Origin: CAYPNF01 sp964411985
GTDB taxonomy: Bacteria > Verrucomicrobiota > Verrucomicrobiia > Limisphaerales > J093
Direction: 5' to 3'
Length of the DNA stretch: 64,000 nucleotides
NCBI GenBank assembly: GCA_964411985.1
Contig: CAYPNF010000016.1
Location: forward strand, 76,944 to 140,943
Under the pieces are notes generated by a model. That model made no database searches and was not told where the DNA came from. It was given only the letters and a program-made list of their open reading frames with translations. Every line of letters starts with the position of its first letter. Position 1 is the stretch's first letter. The position numbers and the translations under genes are program-made. Below are positions 53,124-62,688 of the stretch, piece by piece.

Positions 53124-54275
53124 ATGACCATTGCAGAGATTCTCGGTAACGAAGAACTGCGCTGTGACGAGTTTCCTGTGGCAGGCAGGAAAGCTTTTCT
53201 GGCGCATGCCGCCGTCTGTGCGCTGCCACGGAGGGTGAGCGAAGTCATGGCCCACACGGCCTTGGGCGGGAGCTTGGACGACCAGGAAGAGGTTTTTCCC
53301 GTGAGCATTTTCGCGGATGTGCGTGCCAAAGCCGCCAAACTCCTCAACGCCGATCCGGGGGAAATCGCCTTGGTCGGGCCCACGTCCGTCGCTCTCAGCT
53401 ATGTGGCTGGGGGACTCAAGTTTTACAAGGGAGACAACGTCGTGGTTTACATGGATGACTATCCATCCAACGTTTATCCCTGGATGGCATTGGCAGATCG
53501 TGGGGTGGAGGTGCGCTTTGTGAACGCGAAACAGCTAGGCCGTTTGCGTTTGCCCGAGATTCTGGGGTTGGTGGACGACGACACGCGGTTAGTGGCGCTG
53601 GCTTCATGCCATTTTGTGTCAGGTTGGAGGCTCGACGTTCCGAAAGTGGGCAAAGCTTTGCGGGATCGGGGAGTGCTTTTCTGTGTCGACGGCATCCAGA
53701 CGCTGGGCGCTTTTCCGACCTCGGTGGAGTATGTCGATTTCCTGGCAGCGGACGCGCACAAGTGGCTGCTAGGCCCAACGGGATCGGGAATCCTGTATGT
53801 ACGCCGGGCAGCGCAGAAAGTGCTGAACCCAGTCGTTTGGGGATGGCACAACGTGCGATGCCCGGACTTTGTGACTCAAGAAGACCTGACGTTTCGGGAA
53901 GACGCCCGACGGTACGAGGCGGGGTCGGCCAACCTGGTCGGGGTTGCGGGGTTGCGGGCGGCGTTGGATTTGCTTTTGGAAGTTGGCGTAGAGGAAATCG
54001 GTAAGGAGTTGCTACGGAAACGGGCGAAACTGGTACCTGCCTTGCTCGAAAAGGGATACCAAGTGCTGTGTGCTGAGGCCCCTCCTGAATCTGCGAGTGG
54101 GATTGTGACCTTTTTCCGGCCGGAGGCGGATATGAGTCTCGTTCACAAGAAACTGGCCGAAGCAGGCGTGGTGACCTCCTTGCGGACCGACCGAAAGGGG
54201 ACTCGGTACATCAGGGTCTCCCCGCATTTCTACAATACGGATGCCGAACTGGACCGTCTTTTGGCTTTGGTTTGA
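53124..54275 (+). CDS. PLP-dependent class V aminotransferase-fold enzyme
   Basis: 383 residues from ATG 53124 (MTIAEILGNEELRCDEFPVA); the frame is open 96 bp further upstream, but those codons look non-coding. The PLP-lysine is Lys213 in ADAHKWLLGPTGSGILYVRR. Other class V landmarks are FCVDGIQTLGAFP (cofactor Asp), YEAGSANLVGVAGLRAALDL and the C-terminal RISPHF-like stretch (YIRVSPHFYNTDAELDRL). It is closer to the isopenicillin-epimerase/cysteine-desulfurase-like branch than to NifS, and lacks an obvious SSG-Cys motif. The substrate is unknown. The metalloprotease gene follows on the same strand. Confidence 0.85.
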   Translation: MTIAEILGNEELRCDEFPVAGRKAFLAHAAVCALPRRVSEVMAHTALGGSLDDQEEVFPVSIFADVRAKAAKLLNADPGEIALVGPTSVALSYVAGGLKFYKGDNVVVYMDDYPSNVYPWMALADRGVEVRFVNAKQLGRLRLPEILGLVDDDTRLVALASCHFVSGWRLDVPKVGKALRDRGVLFCVDGIQTLGAFPTSVEYVDFLAADAHKWLLGPTGSGILYVRRAAQKVLNPVVWGWHNVRCPDFVTQEDLTFREDARRYEAGSANLVGVAGLRAALDLLLEVGVEEIGKELLRKRAKLVPALLEKGYQVLCAEAPPESASGIVTFFRPEADMSLVHKKLAEAGVVTSLRTDRKGTRYIRVSPHFYNTDAELDRLLALV

Positions 54276-54412
54276 GAACGGAGTGGACCTGCTTCGAGGC
54301 CCGAGAATTGCTGTCATCCGTCGTCGGTGGCCAGGAATCCTGGCACCTGTGGATGGACAGCCTGGGTATGAGTGTGACCGATCGGCTTGAAGAACCTCTT
54401 TTCGCCTTGGGA

Positions 54413-57400
54413 ATGAGGAGGTTGCGGCTTTATTCCCGATTGGCTGCCTGCGGCCTGATGCTGATCGGGGTTGCGCTGGCAGGGGAGGGCCCGCGGCAGT
54501 TCCTGCCAGGTCGTGTCCGCAACCTGGACGAAATACCCGTTGGCCAGCTCCGTGAGCGTTTGGGGCTACTCAACCAGAGCGCGCGAGAAAGGGCACTGGC
54601 ATGGCTGGGGGAGTTTCACTTTACCGAACACGATTGCCGTGCGCTTCGCGTGGACTCGGAGGGAGGGGTCTATTATGCGGATGAGTTCAGCCTGCCCCCA
54701 TCCGACCTGGGTCCGGAGCCAAGTTCCGTTTCCCTGATGGCCTCCGTCCCGGTCAGTCCTTTTCCCGCGAGCTTGGTTCTTCACAGTCGTCCGGGAGCCG
54801 AGAACGTCATTTACCTGAACTTTTGCGGCGAATCGGTGACCAAGACGGCATGGAATACGGATTTGGCGAGGACCACCATTCCGGCGGTGGCTTTCAGTAC
54901 CGACTCGGACTTCACGACCTTTAGCGAGGCGGAGCAGTTGGCCATCCGACGTATGTGGCAAAGGGTGGCGGAGGACTATGCGCCCTTCAACGTGGATGTG
55001 ACCACCGAGCGCCCGATCACCTTTACGACCCGCACTGCGCACGCTTTAGTGACGAGGAATACGGACGAGAACGGCCTGGTCAATCCTGCTTCCAACTCCG
55101 GAGGAGTGGCCTATGTGGGGGTGTTCGGCAAAAGCACCTACGCGACCTATCGTCCGGCTTGGATCTACTATAACAATCTTAGCAGCGAAGAGTCGTTTGT
55201 TGCCGAAGGCATCTCGCACGAGATCGGGCACAATCTGGGTTTGAGTCACGACGGAAAGACCGACGGGACGGAGTACTACGGCGGGCATGGGTCAGGTCAG
55301 ACGTCGTGGGGCCCGATTATGGGGACGGGCTACGGCCGAAACGTGAGTCAGTGGAGCAAGGGCGACTATTACCAAGCCAACAACACCCAGGACGATCTGG
55401 CGACGATTGCGGCGAAGCTGGCCTATCGGGCTGACGACCACGGGGACACTTCCGCCACGGCGACATTCTTGGGGGTGGCGTCCGATGGGGTGGTGAGTTC
55501 TACCACACCCGAGAGTGATCCAGCCCAAACCAACCTCGCGAATCGCGGTGTCCTGGGACGCAATGCGGACGTGGACGTCTTTGCCTTTGCCAGCGGCACC
55601 GGATCGATCGACCTGGCGGTGGATCCATGGGTCGTGCCGGGAAGCAGTTGGAGAGGGGGCAATGTGGATGTTTCCCTGACTCTCTACAACGATCACGGCG
55701 AGTTGGTCGCCACCAATAATCCTGCGGACGGGACGGCTGCCCGGATCGCGGTGAGCGTGGTTGAAGGCAGTTATTCTCTCCACATCCAGGGTTCGGGCGC
55801 GGGAAACCCGACTGCCGCCAGCCCCACCGGCTACACGCGGTATGGAAGTTTGGGACAGTATTTCATCCATGGCAGGGTGGTGCCTACCGGCTACGTGATA
55901 CCGCCCCAGGCAGAAGCCGTGGTGGAGGACCTGTTAAGGACCTTGACTGGGCTGAAGACCGTCACTGTAACCTACTCCGACAACGCGGGGATGGACGTGG
56001 CATCGTTGGGAGATGGGGATTTGCGCATGACTGGTCCAAACGGTTATGACCGGCTGGCGAAGCTGGTTTCAGTGGACCTCATGACGAATGGAAGTCCTCG
56101 GGTGGCGGTGTATGGATTTGATGCCGGGTCGGGTGCGGTGTGGTCGACTGCCGACAATGGCACCTATGCGGTTTACCTGGAAGGGGGGCAAGTCAAGGAT
56201 GTGGAAGGGGCTTGGGCGCAGCCACGGCAGCTGGGGCAGTTTGTCGTGAATGTGCCTCGGCCGGTCTATGAAGCCACCATGGAGGTCGATCCCGGCTGGA
56301 CCCTGCAGCCACTGTGGCAGTATGGACAACCAACCTACTCCGGTATCGGTCCACGCAACGGAGCGACGGGCTCGAAGATTCTTGCGTACAATTTGAGCGG
56401 ACCCTACGAGAACCGGCTGGCACTGAAGTATGCCACCACTCCCGCAATCGACTGTCGTGGAGCGGCCAATCTTACCCTGGTTTTCCAACGCTGGTTGCGC
56501 CTGCGCGGCAACGACACCGCGTTGATCCAGGTGACAACCAACGGCACGAGTTGGGTCGACCTTTGGCGAACCTCGCGGAGTGTGTCGGATACAGCTTGGG
56601 TGGAGGTACAGTACCCGTTGCCAGCCCAGTTTGCGGGGAGCGCGACTTTACAGATTCGCTGGGGTCTGACTTCCAATTCCTCGCAGAACGACATCGGATG
56701 GAATCTCGACGACGTACAACTAATGGCCGGAGGCAAACTCGATACAGCGCCGCCGGAGGTCCAAATCGCTGTGTCCGACGTCACCATGGAAGGTTCCCCA
56801 TCGCACACATTTACTTTGACGCTCACAGATGAAACCGCCATCCGGGTGGCGAGCCTGGGGTCGTCCAACCTGGTCGTGGTGGGTCCGTCGGGCTACACCA
56901 ACTACGCCGAGTATGTGGGAGTGGACACACCTTCGGATGGGACGCCGCGAATTGCGACCTACTCCGTGCCCGCCCCAGGGGGGACATGGGATGCCGCGGA
57001 CAACGGAGCCTACCAAGTGATTCTGCAGGAGGGCGAGATTGCCGACACTCTCAACAACCTGGCGCCCGAGATCCTGCTGGGCACCTTCCAGTCAGCTATC
57101 GGCACCGCGAAGTTCCTGCTGGCTGCTACCGTGAACAACCCGGGTTGGGGAAGCTTGAGCTCCACCGGCGGCGTGTTCCGAGCCGGTGAGTTGGTGGAGA
57201 TCACCGCTGCGCCGCAAAGGTACTTCGAATTCTCGCGTTGGGTAGGGGACCGGGAAACCAACCTGAACCCGCTCTCGATTCAGATGACCTCTAACGTGAC
57301 AATCCAAGCGGTATTTCAGGAATCGATGACCACGAACCACCCCACACCGCTCTGGTGGCTCGCCGCTCAAGGCGTCACCAACAACTTCGAGGAGTTCGTG

Positions 57401-57694
57401 GCGCAGGTGGGCACGAACGGCCTGCCCCTGTGGGAGTCGTACGTGGCCGGGTTGGATCCATCCAATTCCGAAAGCAGACTGCAGCTCCGCTCGAGTGCGG
57501 GGGTGCCTCAAGTGCTGGAATGGACGACTGCGGAGGCTCGGCTCTATACACTATACTCCAGCACCAACTTGTTGGAGGGTTTCATGCCTGTCCCCGATGC
57601 CATGGATCTCCCTGCAACTCAGAACACCTACACGAATGGACTCGATCCGGGCGCAGGACAGCAGTTCTTCAAGCTAAGCGTGCGAAAACCGTAG
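54413..57694 (+). CDS. Secreted multidomain zinc metalloprotease
   Basis: 1093 residues from ATG 54413, which places a signal peptide (SRLAACGLMLIGVALAGEG) at the N-terminus; earlier in-frame non-ATG starts are less likely. The metzincin zinc site is HEIGHNLGLSH (His269, Glu270, His273, His279), with a Met-turn-like PIMGTG about 30 residues later. Downstream are a pre-peptidase C-terminal-like domain (~360-500, DADVDVFAFASG and AGNPTA), Ig/cadherin-like beta repeats (~510-950), an unrecognised jelly-roll-like segment, and a C-terminal module with LYSSTNLLEGF and QFFKLSVRKP. It probably degrades protein outside the cell. The shared C-terminus links it to three other proteins here. Confidence 0.88.
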   Translation: MRRLRLYSRLAACGLMLIGVALAGEGPRQFLPGRVRNLDEIPVGQLRERLGLLNQSARERALAWLGEFHFTEHDCRALRVDSEGGVYYADEFSLPPSDLGPEPSSVSLMASVPVSPFPASLVLHSRPGAENVIYLNFCGESVTKTAWNTDLARTTIPAVAFSTDSDFTTFSEAEQLAIRRMWQRVAEDYAPFNVDVTTERPITFTTRTAHALVTRNTDENGLVNPASNSGGVAYVGVFGKSTYATYRPAWIYYNNLSSEESFVAEGISHEIGHNLGLSHDGKTDGTEYYGGHGSGQTSWGPIMGTGYGRNVSQWSKGDYYQANNTQDDLATIAAKLAYRADDHGDTSATATFLGVASDGVVSSTTPESDPAQTNLANRGVLGRNADVDVFAFASGTGSIDLAVDPWVVPGSSWRGGNVDVSLTLYNDHGELVATNNPADGTAARIAVSVVEGSYSLHIQGSGAGNPTAASPTGYTRYGSLGQYFIHGRVVPTGYVIPPQAEAVVEDLLRTLTGLKTVTVTYSDNAGMDVASLGDGDLRMTGPNGYDRLAKLVSVDLMTNGSPRVAVYGFDAGSGAVWSTADNGTYAVYLEGGQVKDVEGAWAQPRQLGQFVVNVPRPVYEATMEVDPGWTLQPLWQYGQPTYSGIGPRNGATGSKILAYNLSGPYENRLALKYATTPAIDCRGAANLTLVFQRWLRLRGNDTALIQVTTNGTSWVDLWRTSRSVSDTAWVEVQYPLPAQFAGSATLQIRWGLTSNSSQNDIGWNLDDVQLMAGGKLDTAPPEVQIAVSDVTMEGSPSHTFTLTLTDETAIRVASLGSSNLVVVGPSGYTNYAEYVGVDTPSDGTPRIATYSVPAPGGTWDAADNGAYQVILQEGEIADTLNNLAPEILLGTFQSAIGTAKFLLAATVNNPGWGSLSSTGGVFRAGELVEITAAPQRYFEFSRWVGDRETNLNPLSIQMTSNVTIQAVFQESMTTNHPTPLWWLAAQGVTNNFEEFVAQVGTNGLPLWESYVAGLDPSNSESRLQLRSSAGVPQVLEWTTAEARLYTLYSSTNLLEGFMPVPDAMDLPATQNTYTNGLDPGAGQQFFKLSVRKP

Positions 57695-57786
57695 GTGGAC
57701 GATGCCTCGCTGAGGCGTCGTGTCCTCCGACCTTTGTCGAGCCTGGGCAAGCATCGACCAAGGACTCGACCGAGGCTACGCAGGCC

Positions 57787-58164
57787 TCAACTGTTCGCCG
57801 AGCCTCGATGCGAGTTGGTCCCTCCAACAAAACTCGTTAGACGAAGGAACCAAGGCTCACCCATGAATATGGAGTCAGGACATGGCCGTGGGATGAACGA
57901 CAAGAGGCGTTTGCCAGCGCCGACGTCCAACCGGAAACTCGGGGTCCTGAGATCGACACACTCGATCGAGATCCAGAACTGCACGCGACGATCAGTCCAC
58001 GAGAGAAGGGTCCAGGAGTCGTCAGACTCCACCTCAGGCTTAATGCCGCAGCCTTGGAGAAGCGTCGCGATCTCCTCACCGACGACGTGAGTCTGCCAGC
58101 GGGATGGTGCTTGAGACTCATCGTAGGCCTTGTGGTACTTGGGATTGGCGAGGGTCAGGATCAT
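57787..58164 (-). CDS. Small hypothetical protein, low confidence
   Basis: A 125-codon frame within a 575-bp gap between the metalloprotease and the esterase. Its composition is protein-like for the first ~95 residues (EEIATLLQGCGIKPEVESDD, SWTLLSWTDRRVQFWISIEC, FRLDVGAGKRLLSF), while the end looks like read-through. No family was recognised. A good ribosome-binding site was not found. It could be a real small gene, a decayed one or chance. The remainder of the gap (57695-57786 and 58165-58269) holds nothing I can name. Confidence 0.35.
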   Translation of the reverse strand: MILTLANPKYHKAYDESQAPSRWQTHVVGEEIATLLQGCGIKPEVESDDSWTLLSWTDRRVQFWISIECVDLRTPSFRLDVGAGKRLLSFIPRPCPDSIFMGEPWFLRLTSFVGGTNSHRGSANS

Positions 58165-58269
58165 AAGGGTGGTTGCACGAACCAGGGTGGAACTTGGAGT
58201 GAGAGGAGTCGATATAATGTGCTAGATGGAGTTTGATTGAAGGAGTCTTACGCGCCTGGATCCGGCGGA

Positions 58270-59700
58270 TCAGGGGACCAGTACCGTCCGATAAAAACGG
58301 CGCGGCCGATCTGCACCAGAGGGATCCATGAAGGTAGTTGTCCAATCCCGGGCAAGGATCATCACCAGGGGGACCCACCGCTCGAGATCCGATGAGCCTT
58401 GGATCTCGTACTGCCGGCTCGGGGTGCTGGAGAAGGCGAACTCGCGGGGACGGCCGGGACTGGGCTGTGGCGCCATGGCCAGCGTGACATCCTGAATGGG
58501 GAGGCCCGTCTGAAATGGAGTTGTGACCATGGTCCGCCGAGCGATGTCGGAGGCGGCGAGATAGTACGCCACAGTGCCGGAAGGAAGTTCAGCCGAAATC
58601 TGGCTTCCTTCGAGCGGAAGAACTTTTGCCTGCCACGGCCGCTCCCGATCGTATGCCTGACCGGTGGTCCAACACAGGTAGGCTTCCGTCGAGCCCGAGG
58701 TATTGGCAATCTGCGCCGCGACTCTGGAGGGACCAAAACTGGTTTGCGTGATACTGGGAAACGGAATCCCCCCCTTCAAATGAGCATCCAGGAAAACCTC
58801 AGAGTCCTGCCACCACGGCCACTCATGGATGTAGCCATGACTCATATTGATTCTTACCGACAGGGCTTTCACGCCGGGTACGATCAAATAGGATTGGCGA
58901 TGGATGGAGAAGGGGTAGATCGGGTCGTTGGTCCCATTGATGAAAAGGATGGGGCACCGGATCCAGGGCAGGTAATTGCACGGATCAAAATAGAGCGACC
59001 AACGCAAGTGATCGGAAGCAGACATGAGTCTGAGGAAGGCCAGGACACCCGGTTCAAAGCTGATCCCTCCGCAACCATAGACAGGCACGGCGCAACGAAT
59101 GCGTTCATCCAGCGCTGGAACAATGCAACAGAGTACTCCACCCCAACTCAGACCTGTGACACCGATCTTCGAACGGTCCACATCCTCCAGACTGTCGAGG
59201 AGCGAGATTCCGCGCAGGCAGGCGGCGATCGTCTGAAACGGGGCGCAGCTGCGCACGTCTCGTGTAAAAGGCTCGAAGGTGTTCTCTTCGGTGACGGGGA
59301 TCACGCTGTCGGCCAGAGGCTGCCCATCGGGGCCTCTGCCAAGATGGTCGAACACCAGGGTAACATAACCCCGGGCGGCATGATGCTCCGCCCAGTCCCG
59401 GCGGGCCGGTTGTTTAAACCCCGAGATAAGGAGCAGGGCGGGGAAGGGCCCAGGGCCTTCTGGTCGGCTCAGGTAACCGAAGATGCGTCGGCCATCCACA
59501 ACCTCGCAAAGTACTTCGCTGGTGCGGTTGCCCGCATCCTTCAGTTCGTGGCGCGGCTGTTTCCTGAGCTCAGCCAGGTCCCAAGGGATGGCGTGCTCCA
59601 AAGCGCTTAATGGGATCGGCCGCATTACCACCAGAAGCAACATCAGTGCTGACAGGCCGCAGGAGCTCCCCCATCTGAACTTTGAGTCTGGTCGTGGCAT
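58270..59700 (-). CDS. Secreted alpha/beta hydrolase (acetyl-xylan-esterase/dienelactone-hydrolase-like)
   Basis: 476 residues from ATG 59700; the frame is open 51 bp further up. A signal peptide (SSCGLSALMLLLVVMRPIPL) leads into an alpha/beta hydrolase fold. The nucleophile elbow GLSWGG has Ser185; PALLLISGFKQPARRDWAEH precedes it and gives the oxyanion region; DPIYPFS and MSHGYIHEW supply the likely acid and His. The last ~45 residues (YEIQGSSDLERW, RRFYRTVLVP) are not part of the hydrolase fold and match the C-terminal module of three other proteins in the window. An esterase on plant or algal polysaccharide is plausible but unproven. Confidence 0.85.
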   Translation of the reverse strand: MPRPDSKFRWGSSCGLSALMLLLVVMRPIPLSALEHAIPWDLAELRKQPRHELKDAGNRTSEVLCEVVDGRRIFGYLSRPEGPGPFPALLLISGFKQPARRDWAEHHAARGYVTLVFDHLGRGPDGQPLADSVIPVTEENTFEPFTRDVRSCAPFQTIAACLRGISLLDSLEDVDRSKIGVTGLSWGGVLCCIVPALDERIRCAVPVYGCGGISFEPGVLAFLRLMSASDHLRWSLYFDPCNYLPWIRCPILFINGTNDPIYPFSIHRQSYLIVPGVKALSVRINMSHGYIHEWPWWQDSEVFLDAHLKGGIPFPSITQTSFGPSRVAAQIANTSGSTEAYLCWTTGQAYDRERPWQAKVLPLEGSQISAELPSGTVAYYLAASDIARRTMVTTPFQTGLPIQDVTLAMAPQPSPGRPREFAFSSTPSRQYEIQGSSDLERWVPLVMILARDWTTTFMDPSGADRPRRFYRTVLVP

Positions 59701-59798
59701 GGCCTCTAAAGTCGATTTGGGTTTGGGTGAAACCCAGCCGCCAGGCTTCAAGGGAAACCTAGGTTCCTTACTCTAGCACAAGGCACTCGGATAAGCCT

Positions 59799-62399
59799 CT
59801 AATCATCGTCCCCATCGCGTTGTCCCAGGACAAAAGCGGCGCGAGCTGGCGCAGGCATGGCGTGGTCGGCACCTTTGACGGACCGCCAGATGATCTCATT
59901 CAGCAGGAAGTCATCGATGGCATCTTCCTTTGAGAAATCCATCTGTTTTGACAAGTCTGCGCCCCAGGCGAGCGGGGTGGTGCGTTCCAGGAGGTCCACT
60001 CGGGCCGGAACCGCCTGGTAGGGAGTCAGATCCGCCTTGCTCTGAAAAGAGTTCACCATCGGGGTGGCTACGGCATCGAACTGCGACATCGGTTTCATGC
60101 CCAGGATCAACTCCATGGTGCGCAACATGCTAGTGGTGGAGTAGAGCGTGGAATCGACGGCGTTCCGACGGCTGTAAGGGCTGATCGCGTAGGCGATGGT
60201 TCGGTGGGCATCCACATGGTCAGGACCATTTTGAGCGTCGTCCTCGACGACAAAGACGGCGGTCTTTGGCCAGAACCGTGAACGGGAGATGGCCTCGATC
60301 ACGCGCCCTAGCGCCAAGTCATTTTCAGCAACGTACGCACGCGGGGTGAGTTTTCCCACACTGGTGCCGGCGGTATGATCGTTCGGGAGCCGGACGATTT
60401 GGAGGCGCGGCATCTCTCCCTCGCGTTCAAATCGATGCAGCTCGGAAATGAACCGGTCCGCCCGGACCAGGTCCGAGTAATCCATGTCAAAACTGCGGAA
60501 TTCCGGATCGAAATGTCCCTGGAGTGCCGGGACTTTGGTAGTGCAGGGGGCGTTCGTCGTGGCGCCATTGTCGACGAACTCGCCATAGCTGCGATAGGTT
60601 ACTTTGGCTTCTCTCGCTCGATCCCAGAGATACCCGCCGGCAGGGGCGGAAATCTTGAAGCGGCCTTCGCTGGGGTAGTTGTACTTCTTGCGTTCGTTGT
60701 GGCCGTAACTCATGGGCCACATCTTCTCCACGTAATCGGTGGCATAGGCGCCCATGGTCCACTCATGCCCGTCGGCGCTCACTTCCCCATCCACGTAGAA
60801 ATTATCCAGGAGCACGAATTCCCGCGCCAGCTTGTGATGGTTGGGAGTGACCTCCTCGGGAAAGAGGCAGAGGCTAGGGTCACCATTGCCACGCTCCAGA
60901 TCTCCCAGGATTTGGTCGTAGGTGCGGTTTTCCTTCACGATGTAGATGCAGTACCGAATGGGACTTTGCTTGCCGAGCCTCGCGGGTATGGGATGCTTCG
61001 AGTCCCTCTGGCTGGCGGATTGAATGGCCGGGGATGGGCGTCCGCGCAGGACCTTGTCGGTATAGGACCGCATGCGCTCCTCGAAACGGTCTGCCGTCGG
61101 CAGGTCGAGGACCGAGACCGTTCCCAGAAAGAGTCCGCCAATGTACTCACGGGCTCCAGCAGGAGCGTCCTTTCCAGGTTGCGGACCGTATCGGTTTGCC
61201 TTCGAGGTCAGGCCCTTGCCGTTGGCCACGACCAGGCGTTTCCCGTCCGGAGTGATTCGGACCGAGGTGGGATACCATCCGGTGGGAATGAATCCGAGCG
61301 AGCGGCTGCGCCCGGGCTTGACCACTTCAAAGACGGCGATGGCATTGATATTGGCGTTGGCCACGAACAACCGGGATTCATCGGGAGAGAGTGCCAGACT
61401 GGTGGGTGTCGATCCAGGGAGCGAATTCGGTTCCAGTTCGGCCAAAAGGGTTTCGAGGGTTTGGCCGGTGTTCGTATCGATCACGCTGACGCTGTTCCGG
61501 TTGGCATTGGCGACGAACAGATGCTTGCCGGAGCGGGTGAGCACCATTTCGCAAGGATGTTCCTGCGTGTGCCATCGGGTGATGAGCGCCCGCGTGGAAA
61601 GGTCGATCACCTGCACCGCTGCCTGGCCCCAAAGGGTTACGTAGAGGCGTCCGCGGCTTTCATCGGCGACGCAGGTATAGGGATGGGGCGAATGGTCGTT
61701 CGACTGCTCGAGCAAAGCTCTGGCGCGTTTGGTGATGGAATCCGTGTCAAAGTCGGGCGCCGGGCTGTTAGTTTCTTGGGTGGAAGAAGTTGCGGCTTCA
61801 CCCAGGGCCACGTGAACCACGTTGGAGGGCTGGGTCAGGTCGACGAAACTGACCGATTGGCCGAGCACATTCACGGTCCAGGCCTGGTTTCCATTGCTAC
61901 TGATGGCTAAACCGGCGGGGATTCCCCGTTCCTTGACATTGCGCAGCGGGACGGGGGGCTGGCTCGTCAAGTAACCCTCTTCGAAGCGGAAGCAATGCAG
62001 AACCTCCAGACTCGCCCCGCTGGCATAGAGCTGATCGCCATTTGGGGAGAACGCCAACCCATAAAACGCTTCCTCGATGCGCGCCCGGGTGATGATCCGG
62101 GAACGGGTAAGATCCAGTGTCACAATCTCATGGGGTCCATAGCCGCAGTGGAGCACGGCGGCAAAACGGCCACTGGGGTGGATGACCACCTGGACGGGGA
62201 AGTCGCCGACCGCGATCTGGCGGCCGACGGGGCTGAGGGACCATTGATTTGGTAGTTGCACGGAGCCATCGGGGCGCGGACCGGGGAAGCCATCGGCGGA
62301 GTCCGGTTTCACAGCTGAGCCTGAGCCGGTAGGAGTGACGGAATGACATCCGCTCAGGCAGAAGGCGAGGAACAGGATTATTACCAGTTGCTTAGGCAT
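59799..62399 (-). CDS. Lipoprotein with YncE-like beta-propeller and phosphoesterase domain
   Basis: 866 residues. A lipoprotein signal peptide with lipobox LSGC (MPKQLVIILFLAFCLSGC) anchors it to a membrane. Residues ~55-440 form a seven-bladed YVTN/YncE-like propeller (HPSGRFAAVLHCGYGPHEIV, LALSPDESRLFVANANINAI). From ~480 an alkaline-phosphatase-superfamily phosphoesterase domain follows: IVKENRTYDQILGDLERGNG, NFYVDGEVSADGHEWTMGAY and AVFVVEDDAQNGPDHVDAHR. It is thus a fusion of a scaffold propeller and a metal-dependent phosphatase or phospholipase-C-like enzyme, acting outside the cytoplasm. It lies 98 bp upstream of the esterase start, same strand. Confidence 0.9.
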   Translation of the reverse strand: MPKQLVIILFLAFCLSGCHSVTPTGSGSAVKPDSADGFPGPRPDGSVQLPNQWSLSPVGRQIAVGDFPVQVVIHPSGRFAAVLHCGYGPHEIVTLDLTRSRIITRARIEEAFYGLAFSPNGDQLYASGASLEVLHCFRFEEGYLTSQPPVPLRNVKERGIPAGLAISSNGNQAWTVNVLGQSVSFVDLTQPSNVVHVALGEAATSSTQETNSPAPDFDTDSITKRARALLEQSNDHSPHPYTCVADESRGRLYVTLWGQAAVQVIDLSTRALITRWHTQEHPCEMVLTRSGKHLFVANANRNSVSVIDTNTGQTLETLLAELEPNSLPGSTPTSLALSPDESRLFVANANINAIAVFEVVKPGRSRSLGFIPTGWYPTSVRITPDGKRLVVANGKGLTSKANRYGPQPGKDAPAGAREYIGGLFLGTVSVLDLPTADRFEERMRSYTDKVLRGRPSPAIQSASQRDSKHPIPARLGKQSPIRYCIYIVKENRTYDQILGDLERGNGDPSLCLFPEEVTPNHHKLAREFVLLDNFYVDGEVSADGHEWTMGAYATDYVEKMWPMSYGHNERKKYNYPSEGRFKISAPAGGYLWDRAREAKVTYRSYGEFVDNGATTNAPCTTKVPALQGHFDPEFRSFDMDYSDLVRADRFISELHRFEREGEMPRLQIVRLPNDHTAGTSVGKLTPRAYVAENDLALGRVIEAISRSRFWPKTAVFVVEDDAQNGPDHVDAHRTIAYAISPYSRRNAVDSTLYSTTSMLRTMELILGMKPMSQFDAVATPMVNSFQSKADLTPYQAVPARVDLLERTTPLAWGADLSKQMDFSKEDAIDDFLLNEIIWRSVKGADHAMPAPARAAFVLGQRDGDDD

Positions 62400-62553
62400 G
62401 CCTGCACTATTGCAGCTTGGTGGCCGGCGGCAAAGTGACTTTTTTGTGGCAGCCTAGAAAAGGTGAGAACTCCGATTTGAGGATTGAGACGGAGGGCAAA
62501 AGGGTGTAGTATAGAGTGGGGTAAGCAGGGTAATAACGCTAACGCGAGACCGT

Positions 62554-62688
62554 ATGTATACCATGATGCTCCATCGGTTGGCCCGCGGAGGTCAGGATTG
62601 GGAAGCTTGGGCCAGTATTGTGATCTGGCTTTCTGGACTCGTCTTGATCAGCCAGTTTCTACTCCTCCTCCCAGGTAAGCCGCTCTGA
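62554..62688 (+). CDS. Possible small membrane protein, speculative
   Basis: A 44-codon frame (MYTMMLHRLARGGQDWEAWA, then a hydrophobic SIVIWLSGLVLISQFLLLL, then PGKPL). One membrane helix is predicted by eye. It overlaps the 3' end of livF on the opposite strand by 41 bp and has no clear ribosome-binding site, so it may be chance. Confidence 0.2.
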   Translation: MYTMMLHRLARGGQDWEAWASIVIWLSGLVLISQFLLLLPGKPL

